Position numbers and translations under genes: made by a program. Under the pieces are notes generated by a model. That model was not told the origin of the DNA. It made no database searches and worked only from the letters and a program-made list of their open reading frames with translations. From contig NZ_JAUOEM010000004.1 of NCBI RefSeq assembly GCF_030540875.1, positions 186,001 to 250,000 on the forward strand: 64,000 nucleotides of DNA. The letters run 5' to 3'. Below are positions 37,101 to 45,101 of the stretch, piece after piece. The DNA is from Flavivirga amylovorans. Lineage in GTDB: Bacteria > Bacteroidota > Bacteroidia > Flavobacteriales > Flavobacteriaceae. The stretch's first letter is position 1; each line of letters starts with the position of its first letter.

Positions 37101-37661
37101 TTCCTGTAAACTTTCAATTTCGTCTTCTAAATATTCTCCATATTCCTTTAATTTATCAATCGGATAATCTCCGGAGATATTAATATTAAGGATTGGAATT
37201 TCCTCAGACATACTTAAATCGAAAATATTTGGCTCTACTTTGGCACCATTAAATGTTGGCCAATCTTCACCCGAAGTCTCTGTATCTACTTCGTCTTTTA
37301 CTTTTTGTTTGGCTGCATCAACAGAAATATTTTCATCAAACTCCACAATAATAATAGAATAATCTTCTTGAGATGTTGAGGTGATTTCTACAACATTACT
37401 AACTGTTTTTAGTTTGTCTTCAATGGGATCGGTTATTAGTTTTTCAATATCCTCGGCGGTATTTCCAGGATAGACAGAGCTAATATAAATTTTGGTCTCT
37501 TTAATTTCAGGGAAACTCTCTCTAGGCATACTGAAATAAGCTCCAGCACCAAGAAACAAGATTAAAGCAATTAAAACATACATCGTTGTTTTATTGTTAA
37601 TTGCCCATGATGATAAACCAAACTCCTTATCTACGTTTTTTTGTTTTTTCTTTTTACTCAT
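34128..37661 (-). CDS. RND efflux transporter, inner-membrane permease
   Basis: A 1177-aa AcrB/MMPL-type permease. The N-terminal helix (about 28-46) is preceded by a basic cytoplasmic tail (MSKKKKQKNVDKEFG). Two large periplasmic loops and two six-helix bundles follow, with the first bundle carrying LIMGLGMLVDNGIVVVENVYR (relay Asp residues of helix 4) and the second GIISLAGIVVNNGVVLLDY. It lies last in a TetR-TolC-adaptor-permease operon, 21 nt behind the adaptor. The group is HAE1-like (drugs, organic anions); the substrate is unknown. Confidence 0.95.
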   Translation of the reverse strand: MSKKKKQKNVDKEFGLSSWAINNKTTMYVLIALILFLGAGAYFSMPRESFPEIKETKIYISSVYPGNTAEDIEKLITDPIEDKLKTVSNVVEITSTSQEDYSIIIVEFDENISVDAAKQKVKDEVDTETSGEDWPTFNGAKVEPNIFDLSMSEEIPILNINISGDYPIDKLKEYGEYLEDEIESLQEIKQVDIRGAQEKEVEVAVDIYKMMAAQVSFQDIINTISNENMTMSAGNLITSGQRRTIRIIGEIDTPDELENFVVKSEKNSPIYLKDIAQVTFKDEDKTTYAREFGDPVVMLDVKKRAGKNMVAAAEQIDVIIKEAVDNVFPPDLTVTVANDQSSKTIGQVDDLVNNIIFGIILVVTVLMFFLGFKNALFVGFAIPMSMFMSLMVLNMLGYTMNTMILFGLIMGLGMLVDNGIVVVENVYRLMSEEGMSRIEAAKKGIGEIAFPIIISTATTVAAFIPLGLWPGVMGQFMIYFPITLSVVLGSSLFVAIFFNSVMVSQFMTTEDKDMPLKNIIKISAIVGGIGLLIMLIGGSYRGLGTLMIVTVILLWVYRLFLRGWANGFQNNVLPKWERFYERTLRAALSGRKPAIIAIGTFILLIVAFMGFGASVGSQRTKVEFFPDNTPNQIIVYIEYPEGTDIEKTNAITKDIEERVYKIVNEDAYMHGDFNFLTESAVSQVGAGAGNPQTDGGSQAEMPHRGKITATMREYKFRDGADSNDLLKKVQEDLKDIYPGVAISVEKDAVGPPAGYPINLELEGNDYSELIATAEKMRDFINSKNIQGIDELKIDVNKSKPSMQVQVDRKKAGELGVTSGQVGQQLRNAIFGAKAGIYKEDGEDYDIYVRFNEENRYNTSAIFNQKITFRDMASGQIKEIPVSTVAKQNNTSGFSAIKHRDVRRVVTLYSALAPGFTDAGAIVSQIQNEMQGFTEQPASVKVDYTGQIEEQNKQMAFLMGAFFTGLGLIFFILIFQFNSVSKPGIIMLAIFLSLIGVFGGIVATGSAFVIMMTMMGIISLAGIVVNNGVVLLDYTQLLIDRKKVEYDLEDDQYLETSDLLEAIVKGGKARLRPVLLTAITTILGLIPLATGFNINFFTLFSEFNPHIYMGGDNVIFWGPLAWTVIYGLFVATFLTLIVVPILFYLVTKFKMWLYSSRAAKYNKVVTQEVFDELDKIND

Positions 37662-37682
37662 TAGTTTTCAGAATTAGTTTGA

Positions 37683-38852
37683 TTATTCTACAACAAGTAT
37701 TTTTATCTCTTGCCCATCTTTAACACTTCTAGCACCTTCATCAACAATCTCATTCCCATTTGCTAAACCAGAAAGCACTTCAATGTAATCGCCTTGTGTT
37801 TTTCCTGTTGTGATAATAACACGCTTTGCTTTTCCTTTGCTTTTAACTTTATCGGTTACAGTATATACATATTGTTGGCCTTCGGCATTTTCAGAAATAA
37901 TGCTTTGAGGTATTAATATGGCTTTTTCGTTTTTGTAATCGTTAATTTTAAGTTTCGCTGTTAAATTGGGTTTTATGGATTTGTCCTTATTTGAAACAGC
38001 AACTTCAATTTTAAACGTTCTGTTTGCAGGATTTATAAAGTTTCCTGCCTGACGAATTTTTGCATCCATCTTTTTCCCAAGTATTGGAAATTCTACTTGT
38101 ACATTCCTGCCAGGTGTTATATTAGAAATATAACGCTCTGGTACATTTGTTTCAATGTACATATCTTGAAGGTTAACAATTCTAAAAAGTTCAGATTGTC
38201 CGGGAGCGACAACACTTCCTTGTTCTGAAATAACATCGTCTATAGTACCAGAAAATGGTGCGCGTACTACTGTTTTTCCAACTTGCTGTTGTAGTTGGTT
38301 AACGGCTCTTTCTTGTGCTTCATAAGTAGATTTAGCTTGTAAATACTGAATTTCACTACCAATTTTTTGATTCCACAAACGTTCTTGACGCTCAAAAGTT
38401 GTTTTTGCCAACTCTGCCTGAATTTGTAGTTGTGCCACTTGCTGACTTAAACCACCATCATCAATTTTTGCTAATATTTGCCCTTTAACTACTTTTTGTC
38501 CTTCTTTAACATAAACTCTTGTTAAGGTTCCTGAGTACTCAGGGTGTATTACAAGATTTTGTTTTGTACTAACACTTCCTTGTAATTCTACAAAGTGATT
38601 AAAAACAGCTTCTTTAGCAGCAAAAGTTGTAATTAAAGGAATTCTTTCTTGTGGATCGAGTTTTTTAATTTCTGCCTCTAATTGTTTTAATTGTGAAGAA
38701 ATTTCTTGAGCAGAAGCATCCAAATCAGTTTTCTTTTGCCTTATCTGTTCTAAATTTCCAGAAGCTATAATATCTTCAACAGACATTTTTTTATCACCTC
38801 CACAAGATGTTAAAAGGAGTGTTACGATTACTAGTGAATATATGTTTTTCAT
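37683..38852 (-). CDS. RND efflux periplasmic adaptor (membrane fusion protein)
   Basis: A 389-aa lipoprotein with a lipobox before Cys (LLLTSCGGDKK), a coiled-coil hairpin (about 30-60 and 120-190), a lipoyl-like half (RVYVKEGQKVVKGQILAKID), beta-barrel domain (VEFPILGKKMDAKI) and a membrane-proximal domain (GDYIEVLSGLANGNEIVDEG). It links the permease (encoded 21 nt downstream) with the TolC channel (encoded 15 nt upstream). An extra N-terminal helical segment precedes the usual adaptor fold. Confidence 0.93.
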   Translation of the reverse strand: MKNIYSLVIVTLLLTSCGGDKKMSVEDIIASGNLEQIRQKKTDLDASAQEISSQLKQLEAEIKKLDPQERIPLITTFAAKEAVFNHFVELQGSVSTKQNLVIHPEYSGTLTRVYVKEGQKVVKGQILAKIDDGGLSQQVAQLQIQAELAKTTFERQERLWNQKIGSEIQYLQAKSTYEAQERAVNQLQQQVGKTVVRAPFSGTIDDVISEQGSVVAPGQSELFRIVNLQDMYIETNVPERYISNITPGRNVQVEFPILGKKMDAKIRQAGNFINPANRTFKIEVAVSNKDKSIKPNLTAKLKINDYKNEKAILIPQSIISENAEGQQYVYTVTDKVKSKGKAKRVIITTGKTQGDYIEVLSGLANGNEIVDEGARSVKDGQEIKILVVE

Positions 38853-38867
38853 TTTTATGATGATTGA

Positions 38868-40190
38868 TTAGTTATTTATAGTGTTTAATACGGTTTCTAA
38901 TTCAGCTTTTTTATTTATAACATCAAGCATGGCTTGTAAAAATTCTTGTTGAGAACTGTATAATTGTGTTTGTGCTTGTCTTAGCTCGAAACTTGAAGCA
39001 ATTCCTTCAAAAAACTTAGTTTGATTTTTCTGTTCAATGCGTTCTGCCAGATTCAAATTTTGTTTTTTGTTGTCGTAATCTTCAATAGCAAATTGATAAT
39101 CGCTTTTAGCAGATGCAATTTGGAGTTTCAATTTTTGCTGGGTTTCTGTTAAGTCTTCTTTTGCCTTTTCAAGATTAATTCTAGCACGTTGTGTTGATGC
39201 GCTCCTGCCTCCAGAACTAAAAAGAGGAACATTAAGACTAACTCCAAAAGCAGCAGTGCCTGCCCAAATTTGATCACTATCTAAAAATCTAAATTTTTGA
39301 TTATTTCCAACATATGTAGCGTTTGCAAAAGCACTTAATGTTGGCAGTGCTTTACTTTTTTCTAATTTTAAAAGAAGCTCTTTGGAAACTTTATCGTTTT
39401 CTGCAATTTTAAAATCTATAGTATTTTCAATCTTCTCTTCAGCATTGAGAAGATCTATAGTGATATTTTGAGCTGTTAAGCTTTCTAAATTATCAGTTAA
39501 TATAGTTTTAGAATTTATTTCTGTACCTAAAGTAATATTTAACATTTGGTAAGCTAAAGTTTTTAAGCGTGATGTATTACTTAAATTACTTTCTACACTA
39601 GATAGGGTAATTTGTAATTGTTCAACACTTTCTTCTTCTTCTAATCCGTTTTCATAAATCTTTGTAGTTTCGTTAAGGTTTTTCTTTAAAACGGCTATGT
39701 TGCGTTCTAAAATCTTAACACTTTCCTCGGCGAGCAAAACATTACCATATGCATTGATAACGGCCTTTCTAATCTCTAAATCGGTTTTTTCTTTGGCGTT
39801 TTTAGAAATTTCTAGAAATACTTTTGCAGACTGCAATCCCACTAAATAAGATCCGTCAAAAAGCAATTGATCCATTCGTATTGAGGGGATAATAGATTGT
39901 TTAGCTCCAAAATCGATAACACCATCTTGATCAAAATCGATAGCATCAAATTGTTGTTTTACATTGTTTTGGTAATCAATTTTTCCATTTATTTGAGGTA
40001 ATCCAATTGTAGTGGTTTCCCATTTTTGTTTTTCTGCTGCTTTAATATCAAGTGTAGCATTTTTTGCAGTTCTATTATTTTCTAATGCAAAATCTATAGC
40101 TTCCTGTAAAGAGAAACTTTTGGTGCCTTCCTGAGAAAACATGACAATAGAGCATAATAAACTAAATATTAAAATTAGTTTGTTCTTCAT
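38868..40190 (-). CDS. TolC-family outer-membrane efflux channel
   Basis: A 440-aa protein with a signal peptide (MKNKLILIFSLLCSIVMFS), followed by two outer-membrane-efflux-protein repeats; each has a long amphipathic helix (SLQEAIDFALENNRTAKNA and the internal ELRKAVINAYGNVLLAEESV-like segment). It supplies the exit duct of the RND pump. It starts one base after the stop of the TetR gene, consistent with translational coupling, and ends 15 nt before the adaptor. Confidence 0.93.
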   Translation of the reverse strand: MKNKLILIFSLLCSIVMFSQEGTKSFSLQEAIDFALENNRTAKNATLDIKAAEKQKWETTTIGLPQINGKIDYQNNVKQQFDAIDFDQDGVIDFGAKQSIIPSIRMDQLLFDGSYLVGLQSAKVFLEISKNAKEKTDLEIRKAVINAYGNVLLAEESVKILERNIAVLKKNLNETTKIYENGLEEEESVEQLQITLSSVESNLSNTSRLKTLAYQMLNITLGTEINSKTILTDNLESLTAQNITIDLLNAEEKIENTIDFKIAENDKVSKELLLKLEKSKALPTLSAFANATYVGNNQKFRFLDSDQIWAGTAAFGVSLNVPLFSSGGRSASTQRARINLEKAKEDLTETQQKLKLQIASAKSDYQFAIEDYDNKKQNLNLAERIEQKNQTKFFEGIASSFELRQAQTQLYSSQQEFLQAMLDVINKKAELETVLNTINN

Positions 40191-40191
40191 T

Positions 40192-40797
40192 TTATGATTG
40201 ATTTGATGTTATAAATTTATTTAATATTTGAAAGCCTTTATCTGTAACTATGGCTCTTAAATGATATTCTAAATAACTTTCCGTTAAATATTCCATAGTA
40301 TAAATTTCTGCAGGGAAAATAGAACGGTCTTTTATACCAGTCATGCCATTAAAATACATTCTAGATATAAAATCTACATTAATATTTGATCTGAATAATT
40401 CGGTATCAACACCCTTTTGAAGGCTATCTTTAACCGAATCATGCATTTTTTCAAATTGTTGAAGTTTTAAAGCATCATATATTTGAGGGTAATACTTTTT
40501 TAACTGAAATTGAGGTGATGATTTCTCATTTTTTAAGTGCTGCATCACAAACATTTTAATATCGTATAACTCTTCAATAGGATTGTTTGAAGCATCACAA
40601 ATGGTATCAATCCCATCGCAAATAGTTTCAAATAATTCAAATGTTACAGCTTCAACTAATTTAGTTTTGTTAGCAAAATGCACATAAATGGTTTTTTTAG
40701 ATATGCCCATTTCTTGAGCTATATCATCCATAGTTACACTTTTAAAACCTAAATTAATGAATAATTCTGCTGCTTTATGTATAATCTTTTCTCTCAT
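40192..40797 (-). CDS. TetR-family repressor of the RND efflux operon
   Basis: A 201-aa protein. The N-terminal TetR helix-turn-helix covers about residues 1-60 (MREKIIHKAAELFINLGF, then VTMDDIAQEMGISKKTIYVHFANK), followed by a ligand-binding helical domain. ATG 40797 gives the normal TetR length; the longer open frame to 40983 would run through the promoter and operator. As first gene of the operon it very likely represses itself and tolC-adaptor-permease through the inverted repeat at 40818-40847. Confidence 0.92.
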   Translation of the reverse strand: MREKIIHKAAELFINLGFKSVTMDDIAQEMGISKKTIYVHFANKTKLVEAVTFELFETICDGIDTICDASNNPIEELYDIKMFVMQHLKNEKSSPQFQLKKYYPQIYDALKLQQFEKMHDSVKDSLQKGVDTELFRSNINVDFISRMYFNGMTGIKDRSIFPAEIYTMEYLTESYLEYHLRAIVTDKGFQILNKFITSNQS

Positions 40798-40806
40798 AAT
40801 TGGGTG

Positions 40807-40847
40807 CAAATATAGAGTGGAAACTTTAAAAACAAAAAAAGTTTCCA
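40807..40847 (-). promoter_or_regulatory. Efflux operon promoter with TetR operator
   Basis: The -7 box TATATTTG (plus-strand 40807-40814) lies 9 nt before the TetR start. The perfect 10-bp inverted repeat TGGAAACTTT/AAAGTTTCCA (40818-40827 and 40838-40847, 10-bp loop) covers the -33 region. This is typical of TetR autorepression. Confidence 0.65.
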
Positions 40848-40910
40848 AAGTTTTACAGTTTTTTAACATATGAAAGTGAGAGGAAAACCTTTTAATAATA
40901 CTATTTACTT

Positions 40911-40918
40911 TATTTTTG
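40911..40918 (+). promoter_or_regulatory. -7 box of the polyprenyl synthase gene, leaderless layout
   Basis: TATTTTTG ends 5 nt before the A of the ATG at 40923. In Bacteroidota promoters transcription starts a few bases after this box, which places the start at the ATG itself. Confidence 0.5.
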
Positions 40919-40922
40919 CGCC

Positions 40923-41897
40923 ATGCTTTCAACAGAAAAATATCAAGAAGAATTTGTTGCCTATTTGAAAAAATATTCAACATTAAAAGAACCTAAAAAC
41001 CTTTACGAACCCATTCAATATATCTTGGGCTTAGGAGGAAAACGGTTAAGACCAGTTTTAACTTTAATGACTGCAGAAATTTTTAATGGCGATTATAAGA
41101 ATGCTTTAGATGCAGCACTCAGCATTGAGGTTTTTCATAACTTTTCTCTGGTTCATGATGATATTATGGACGATGCACCTTTACGTCGTGGACAAGAAAC
41201 TGTGCATGAAAAATGGGATATTAATACGGGAATTCTTTCTGGCGATGCTATGTTAATTATGGCATATCAGTTATTCGAAAACTATGAGGCCAAAACATTT
41301 CAATCTTTAGCAAAGCTATTTAGTAAAACGGCCATTGAGGTTTGTGAAGGTCAACAATATGATGTTGATTTTGAAACGAGGAATGATGTGACTGTTACCG
41401 AATACTTAAAAATGATTGAATATAAAACAGCTGTTTTGGTTGGAGCTGCAATGAAAATGGGAGCTATTGTTGCTAATGCATCTAATAATGACCAAAATAG
41501 TATTTATGAATTTGGACGGAATTTAGGTGTAGCTTTCCAATTACAAGATGATTATTTAGATGCTTTTGGAGATCCAAAAACATTTGGAAAGCAAGTTGGA
41601 GGTGATATTATTGAAAATAAGAAAACCTATTTATATTTAAAAGCTTTAAAGTTTTCAAATGAAGAAAATCAACTTAAATTAAAGGGCTTATTTAATTCAG
41701 TACTTGAAGATAATGATGCTAAGATTAGTACAGTAAAACAAATTTTTAATAGTTCGGGAGCATCAGATGCTACTCAGGAAGAAATTAAAAATTACACAAA
41801 TAAAGCTTTTTTAGTTTTAGAATCTTTAGATATTTCTGACGAGAAGAAAACGCTTTTACATGATTTTGGTAATGCTTTAATGAATAGAAACGTATAA
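40923..41897 (+). CDS. Long-chain polyprenyl diphosphate synthase
   Basis: A 324-aa trans-isoprenyl diphosphate synthase. The first Asp-rich motif is DDIMDDAPLRRG (DDxxD near residue 80) and the second is LQDDYLDAFGD (near 210); GGKRLRP lies near 37. It extends farnesyl diphosphate with isopentenyl diphosphate to make the menaquinone side chain (octaprenyl/heptaprenyl type). Its stop codon overlaps the start of the next gene by one base, so the two are coupled. It probably uses products of the MEP pathway started by dxs. Confidence 0.93.
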   Translation: MLSTEKYQEEFVAYLKKYSTLKEPKNLYEPIQYILGLGGKRLRPVLTLMTAEIFNGDYKNALDAALSIEVFHNFSLVHDDIMDDAPLRRGQETVHEKWDINTGILSGDAMLIMAYQLFENYEAKTFQSLAKLFSKTAIEVCEGQQYDVDFETRNDVTVTEYLKMIEYKTAVLVGAAMKMGAIVANASNNDQNSIYEFGRNLGVAFQLQDDYLDAFGDPKTFGKQVGGDIIENKKTYLYLKALKFSNEENQLKLKGLFNSVLEDNDAKISTVKQIFNSSGASDATQEEIKNYTNKAFLVLESLDISDEKKTLLHDFGNALMNRNV

Positions 41898-42247
41898 TGC
41901 AATTACCATCTACTTTTGAAAAGCTAATAGAAGAGGTCAACCAATCAGATTTGTACAATAAGTTAATTCTTCAACTTAACAAAGATTTTCTCTTGGCAAA
42001 CATCGATTTAGATTTTCATGAAGAAATTTTACCCACAAGTTTAAAATTTTTGCTTCACGAAATGGTTTATAAGTTAATTCAGGAAAAATTTACAGAATAT
42101 TTAAACCTGCTTTATATTATTGATGTTCCTGAAAAACAGGTTAAAGCACTAAATGGGGATGATCTTTTAAAACTTTCAGAAGAGGTTTCCTTTTTAATTC
42201 TTAAAAGGGAATGGCAAAAAGTATGGTTTAGAAATAATTATTCTTAA
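41897..42247 (+). CDS. Conserved hypothetical protein coupled to polyprenyl synthase
   Basis: A 116-aa soluble protein, predicted all-helical and rich in Leu, Glu and Lys, with no signal, cysteines or known motif (ends REWQKVWFRNNYS). The ATG shares its A with the TAA of the synthase gene (taATG), a translational-coupling arrangement. No function is recognised; coupling suggests a role tied to the synthase or to balanced expression. Confidence 0.7.
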   Translation: MQLPSTFEKLIEEVNQSDLYNKLILQLNKDFLLANIDLDFHEEILPTSLKFLLHEMVYKLIQEKFTEYLNLLYIIDVPEKQVKALNGDDLLKLSEEVSFLILKREWQKVWFRNNYS

Positions 42248-42379
42248 ATACTTTTTTAAATTTGAAAGGATTCCTCCAAGCTCTTCATAGAGATTAATGC
42301 CATTAAGTTAAGATTAAAATATCTACACTTCGACTGCGAAATCAGTGCGAAATAAAATTTTTTTGAATTCTTTTATTTC

Positions 42380-42418
42380 GGATAAATTTGTCCTAATTAA
42401 AAAATTGACCTACTTTTG
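42380..42418 (+). promoter_or_regulatory. Autoregulated promoter of the first Rrf2 gene
   Basis: The operator candidate GGATAAATTTGTCC (42380-42393) overlaps a TTTG -33 element, and the -7 box TACTTTTG follows at 42411-42418. Twenty of 23 bases starting at GGATAAA match the site in front of ric (42890). The start codon is 18 nt after the -7 box. Confidence 0.6.
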
Positions 42419-42436
42419 TACCAAATTATAATTTAT

Positions 42437-42871
42437 ATGTTTTCTAAAGCTTGTGAATATGGTATTAAAGCGTCAATATTTATTGCGCTTAATTCTTATA
42501 GAAATGTTCGCGTTAGCCTCAAAGCTATTGCTAAAGAAATTAATTCACCAGAAGCATTTACAGCTAAAATTCTTCAGGATTTAGTAAGACATCATGTTAT
42601 TAGCTCAACGAAAGGAGCCTATGGAGGTTTCGAAATTGAAAAAGAATTAATATCCTCAGTAAAATTATCGCATATAGTAAATGCTATTGATGGGGATTCC
42701 ATTTATAGTGGTTGTGGTCTAGGACTTCATACTTGCGATGAAAGTCATCCGTGTCCTGTACATCATAAGTTTAAGTCTATTAGAGAAGAATTAAAATCTA
42801 TGTTAGAGAATACAAATCTTGAAGAATTAGCTCTCAATATTAAATCGGGGGCATCATTCTTAAAAATGTAA
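42437..42871 (+). CDS. Rrf2-family regulator, NsrR-like with three-cysteine cluster site
   Basis: A 144-aa protein: winged helix (about 1-65; SLKAIAKEINSPEAFTAKILQDL is the recognition part and TKGAYGGFEI the wing) and the cluster loop C93-x6-C100-x5-C106 (SGCGLGLHTCDESHPCPVHH). Rrf2 proteins with three cysteines carry an Fe-S cluster; NsrR uses it to sense nitric oxide. The NO-damage repair gene ric follows 49 nt downstream with a matching operator, which supports an NsrR role. ATG 42437 was chosen over an earlier in-frame start lying next to the -7 box. Confidence 0.87.
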   Translation: MFSKACEYGIKASIFIALNSYRNVRVSLKAIAKEINSPEAFTAKILQDLVRHHVISSTKGAYGGFEIEKELISSVKLSHIVNAIDGDSIYSGCGLGLHTCDESHPCPVHHKFKSIREELKSMLENTNLEELALNIKSGASFLKM

Positions 42872-42889
42872 AAAATTTGAATTAAAATA

Positions 42890-42903
42890 GGATAAAATTA
42901 TCC
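42890..42903. promoter_or_regulatory. Rrf2/NsrR-type operator in front of ric
   Basis: GGATAAAATTATCC is a GGAT-N6-ATCC palindrome, 18 nt upstream of the ric start. The same core occurs at 42380 (GGAT-N6-GTCC) and 56723 (GGAT-N6-ATCC), both in Rrf2 gene promoters. Confidence 0.6.
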
Positions 42904-42920
42904 GAATTAAAATAATTATT

Positions 42921-43652
42921 ATGGAAACAATACTTAAAGACTCACAAAAACAAATCGGACAATTTGTTGCCGAAGATTTTAGAACAGCCGCAGTTTTTAG
43001 TAACTATGGGATAGACTTTTGTTGTCGCGGACATAGAACCGTGGAGGAAGTATGTGATAAAAATGGTATAGAAATATCTGAATTATTAGATAAACTTCAG
43101 AATGTTTTAAGCAGTACTACTGGTCAGAATATAGATTATAAATCGTGGCCGTTAGATTTACTGGTTGATTATATTGAAAAAAAACATCACCGTTATGTAG
43201 AAGAGAAGGTGCCTGTATTACTTCAATTTTTAAACAAGCTTTGTAGAGTTCACGGCGAAAGACATCCTGAGTTATTAAAAATCAATGAACATTTTACAGC
43301 ATCAGCTGCAGAATTAGCTGCTCATATGAAGAAAGAAGAATTGATCCTGTTTCCTTTTATTAAGAAAATGATGAATGCCACTATTAGCAAATCTGAAATA
43401 CAAGCGCCTCATTTTGGAACCGTTGAAAATCCAATAGCCATGATGAAGGATGAGCATGATAATGAAGGTGTCCGCTTTAGAGAAATTGCTAAATTAACAA
43501 ACAACTATAACCCGCCTGCGGATGCTTGCAACACTTTTAGGGTGACTTATGCCATGCTAGAGGAATTTGAAAAGGATTTACATTTACATATTCATTTAGA
43601 GAATAATATTTTATTTCCTGAAGCTATTAAATTAGAGAAACAATTTGGTTAA
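42921..43652 (+). CDS. ric: Iron-sulfur cluster repair di-iron protein RIC (YtfE/ScdA)
   Basis: A 243-aa protein. The N-terminal DUF542 part carries the C34-C35 pair (NYGIDFCCRGHRTVEEVC), followed by a hemerythrin-like four-helix domain with ligand histidines in KKHHRYVEEKVPVL, RVHGERHPEL, MKKEELILFPF, MMKDEHDNEG and HLHIHLENNILFPEA. RIC repairs Fe-S clusters damaged by NO or peroxide. It lies directly behind the NsrR-like gene and has its own GGAT-N6-ATCC site, so NO-induced derepression is likely. A terminator follows. Confidence 0.95.
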   Translation: METILKDSQKQIGQFVAEDFRTAAVFSNYGIDFCCRGHRTVEEVCDKNGIEISELLDKLQNVLSSTTGQNIDYKSWPLDLLVDYIEKKHHRYVEEKVPVLLQFLNKLCRVHGERHPELLKINEHFTASAAELAAHMKKEELILFPFIKKMMNATISKSEIQAPHFGTVENPIAMMKDEHDNEGVRFREIAKLTNNYNPPADACNTFRVTYAMLEEFEKDLHLHIHLENNILFPEAIKLEKQFG

Positions 43653-43676
43653 TAGCAAGTTCTAATTAATACTCAT

Positions 43677-43716
43677 AAATTCCAGAAAGGTGATTCTTAT
43701 TACTTTCTGGAATTTT
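43677..43716 (+). terminator. Terminator of ric
   Basis: AAATTCCAGAAAG and CTTTCTGGAATTT form a 13-bp stem followed by T/A sequence, 24 nt after the ric stop. Confidence 0.8.
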
Positions 43717-43812
43717 AAATTTAAGGTATATTGTAATTTACAGGTGTTTTCCAGTCCTTCAGAAGGAGGAACGACTGAAGAATCTTAGGTTAATAAATTA
43801 TATTATAAAAAC

Positions 43813-43894
43813 TTGTCATTCCTACGAAGGCAGGAATCTTATACATTGAACTCACTACTTTCTAAGTAGATTCCTGCCTTCGTAGGAATGACAA
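43813..43894. repeat. 82-bp perfect palindromic repeat next to a start codon
   Basis: Two 27-bp arms (43813-43839 and 43868-43894) are exact inverted copies; each reads TTGTCATTCCTACGAAGGCA inward. The right arm ends 10 nt before the ATG at 43905, so an mRNA starting upstream would carry this hairpin in its leader. Confidence 0.8.
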
Positions 43895-43904
43895 AATAAA
43901 CTTT

Positions 43905-45101
43905 ATGCCAAAAAAACTTGTCATTACATGTTTAATTAATTTTCTAATAGCAGCTTTAATGGGGTTAATATTGCGATATACGCATGTTAATTCCATGAGT
44001 TTAAACTATAGATTTTTAACACATGCTCACTCGCATGTGGCGATGTTGGGTTGGGTGTATCTAATGTTGTTTACGGGTATTGTGCATTATTTTGTTCCCG
44101 AAAAAAAGCCTGTGTATAGCCGTTTGTTTTGGGTGACAGAATTTGCAGTTGTTGGTATGATGATTGGTTTTCCTTTGCAGGGATACGCCGCCGTTTCCAT
44201 TTCGTTTTCTACTTTGCACATATTCTGTAGTTATTATTTTGTTTACCTTATTTGGAAACATCAAAAAACAGGGTCTTTAGTAACTCGTTATTTGTTAAAA
44301 GCGTCTCTTTTGTTTATGCTTTTATCTACGGTTGGTATTTGGTGTTTAGGACCTGCTGTATCTATGCTTGGTCAAGCTTCAGCGTTTTATCAAATTGCCA
44401 TACAATTCTTTTTGCACTTTCAGTTTAATGGTTGGTTCTTAATAGCTGTTTTTGCTATACTTTTTCGTGTATTAAAGATTCAGAATTATGAGGGGTCTAG
44501 ATATTTCTTCAGGTTATTAATAGTTTCAACTGTGTTAAACTTAGCTTTACCTGTAAAATGGTTTGTAGACTATAAGGTATTATTATATATTAATGCTGTT
44601 GGAGTGTCTCTTCAAATGATGATGATATTTTACTTTTTAAAACTGACATACCCAAAACTACGAATCTTGTATAAGAAACAATCTAAACTTATAAATTTTA
44701 CACTTAGTTTTTCTATGTTTTGCTTGGTTATAAAAACGGCTTTAAGTTTAGTAACACTAATTCCAGAGTTTTCAACTGTAGTTTATGAGCATCGTAATTT
44801 CATCATTGGATTTATTCATTTAGTTATGTTGGGTGTTATTTCCGGGTTTTTATTTGCTTATATTTTACAAAGTCCATTAGTTACGTTCAATAGGGTTTTG
44901 AATATTGGAATCATCACCTTCGGTTTAGGTTTTATTCTTACCGAACTAATCTTAGGCATTCAAGGGTGTATGTTTTATTTTGGAAAAGGATTATTGCCAA
45001 GTTATCACAAACTATTATTTCTATTTAGTTTGCTTTTACCTCTTGGAATCGTTTTTATTCTAATTAATGTTATTAGAACGAAACAGGTTGTTGTTTTCTA
45101 A
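43905..45101 (+). CDS. 12-TM histidine-containing membrane protein, heme-copper-oxidase/NnrS-like
   Basis: A 398-aa protein with about 12 hydrophobic helices. H40, H42 and H44 lie in THAHSHVAMLGWVYLMLFTG, further histidines in STLHIFCSY and FFLHFQFNGWF, and the second half has EHRNFIIGFIHLVMLGVISG, which mirrors the first His motif and suggests an internal repeat. Such His patterns occur in heme-copper oxidase subunit I relatives (including NO reductases) and in NnrS. The full set of heme and copper ligands cannot be confirmed by eye. Placement between ric and the copper receptor of the nos region supports a role in NO handling. It overlaps the convergent receptor gene by 4 nt. Confidence 0.7.
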   Translation: MPKKLVITCLINFLIAALMGLILRYTHVNSMSLNYRFLTHAHSHVAMLGWVYLMLFTGIVHYFVPEKKPVYSRLFWVTEFAVVGMMIGFPLQGYAAVSISFSTLHIFCSYYFVYLIWKHQKTGSLVTRYLLKASLLFMLLSTVGIWCLGPAVSMLGQASAFYQIAIQFFLHFQFNGWFLIAVFAILFRVLKIQNYEGSRYFFRLLIVSTVLNLALPVKWFVDYKVLLYINAVGVSLQMMMIFYFLKLTYPKLRILYKKQSKLINFTLSFSMFCLVIKTALSLVTLIPEFSTVVYEHRNFIIGFIHLVMLGVISGFLFAYILQSPLVTFNRVLNIGIITFGLGFILTELILGIQGCMFYFGKGLLPSYHKLLFLFSLLLPLGIVFILINVIRTKQVVVF

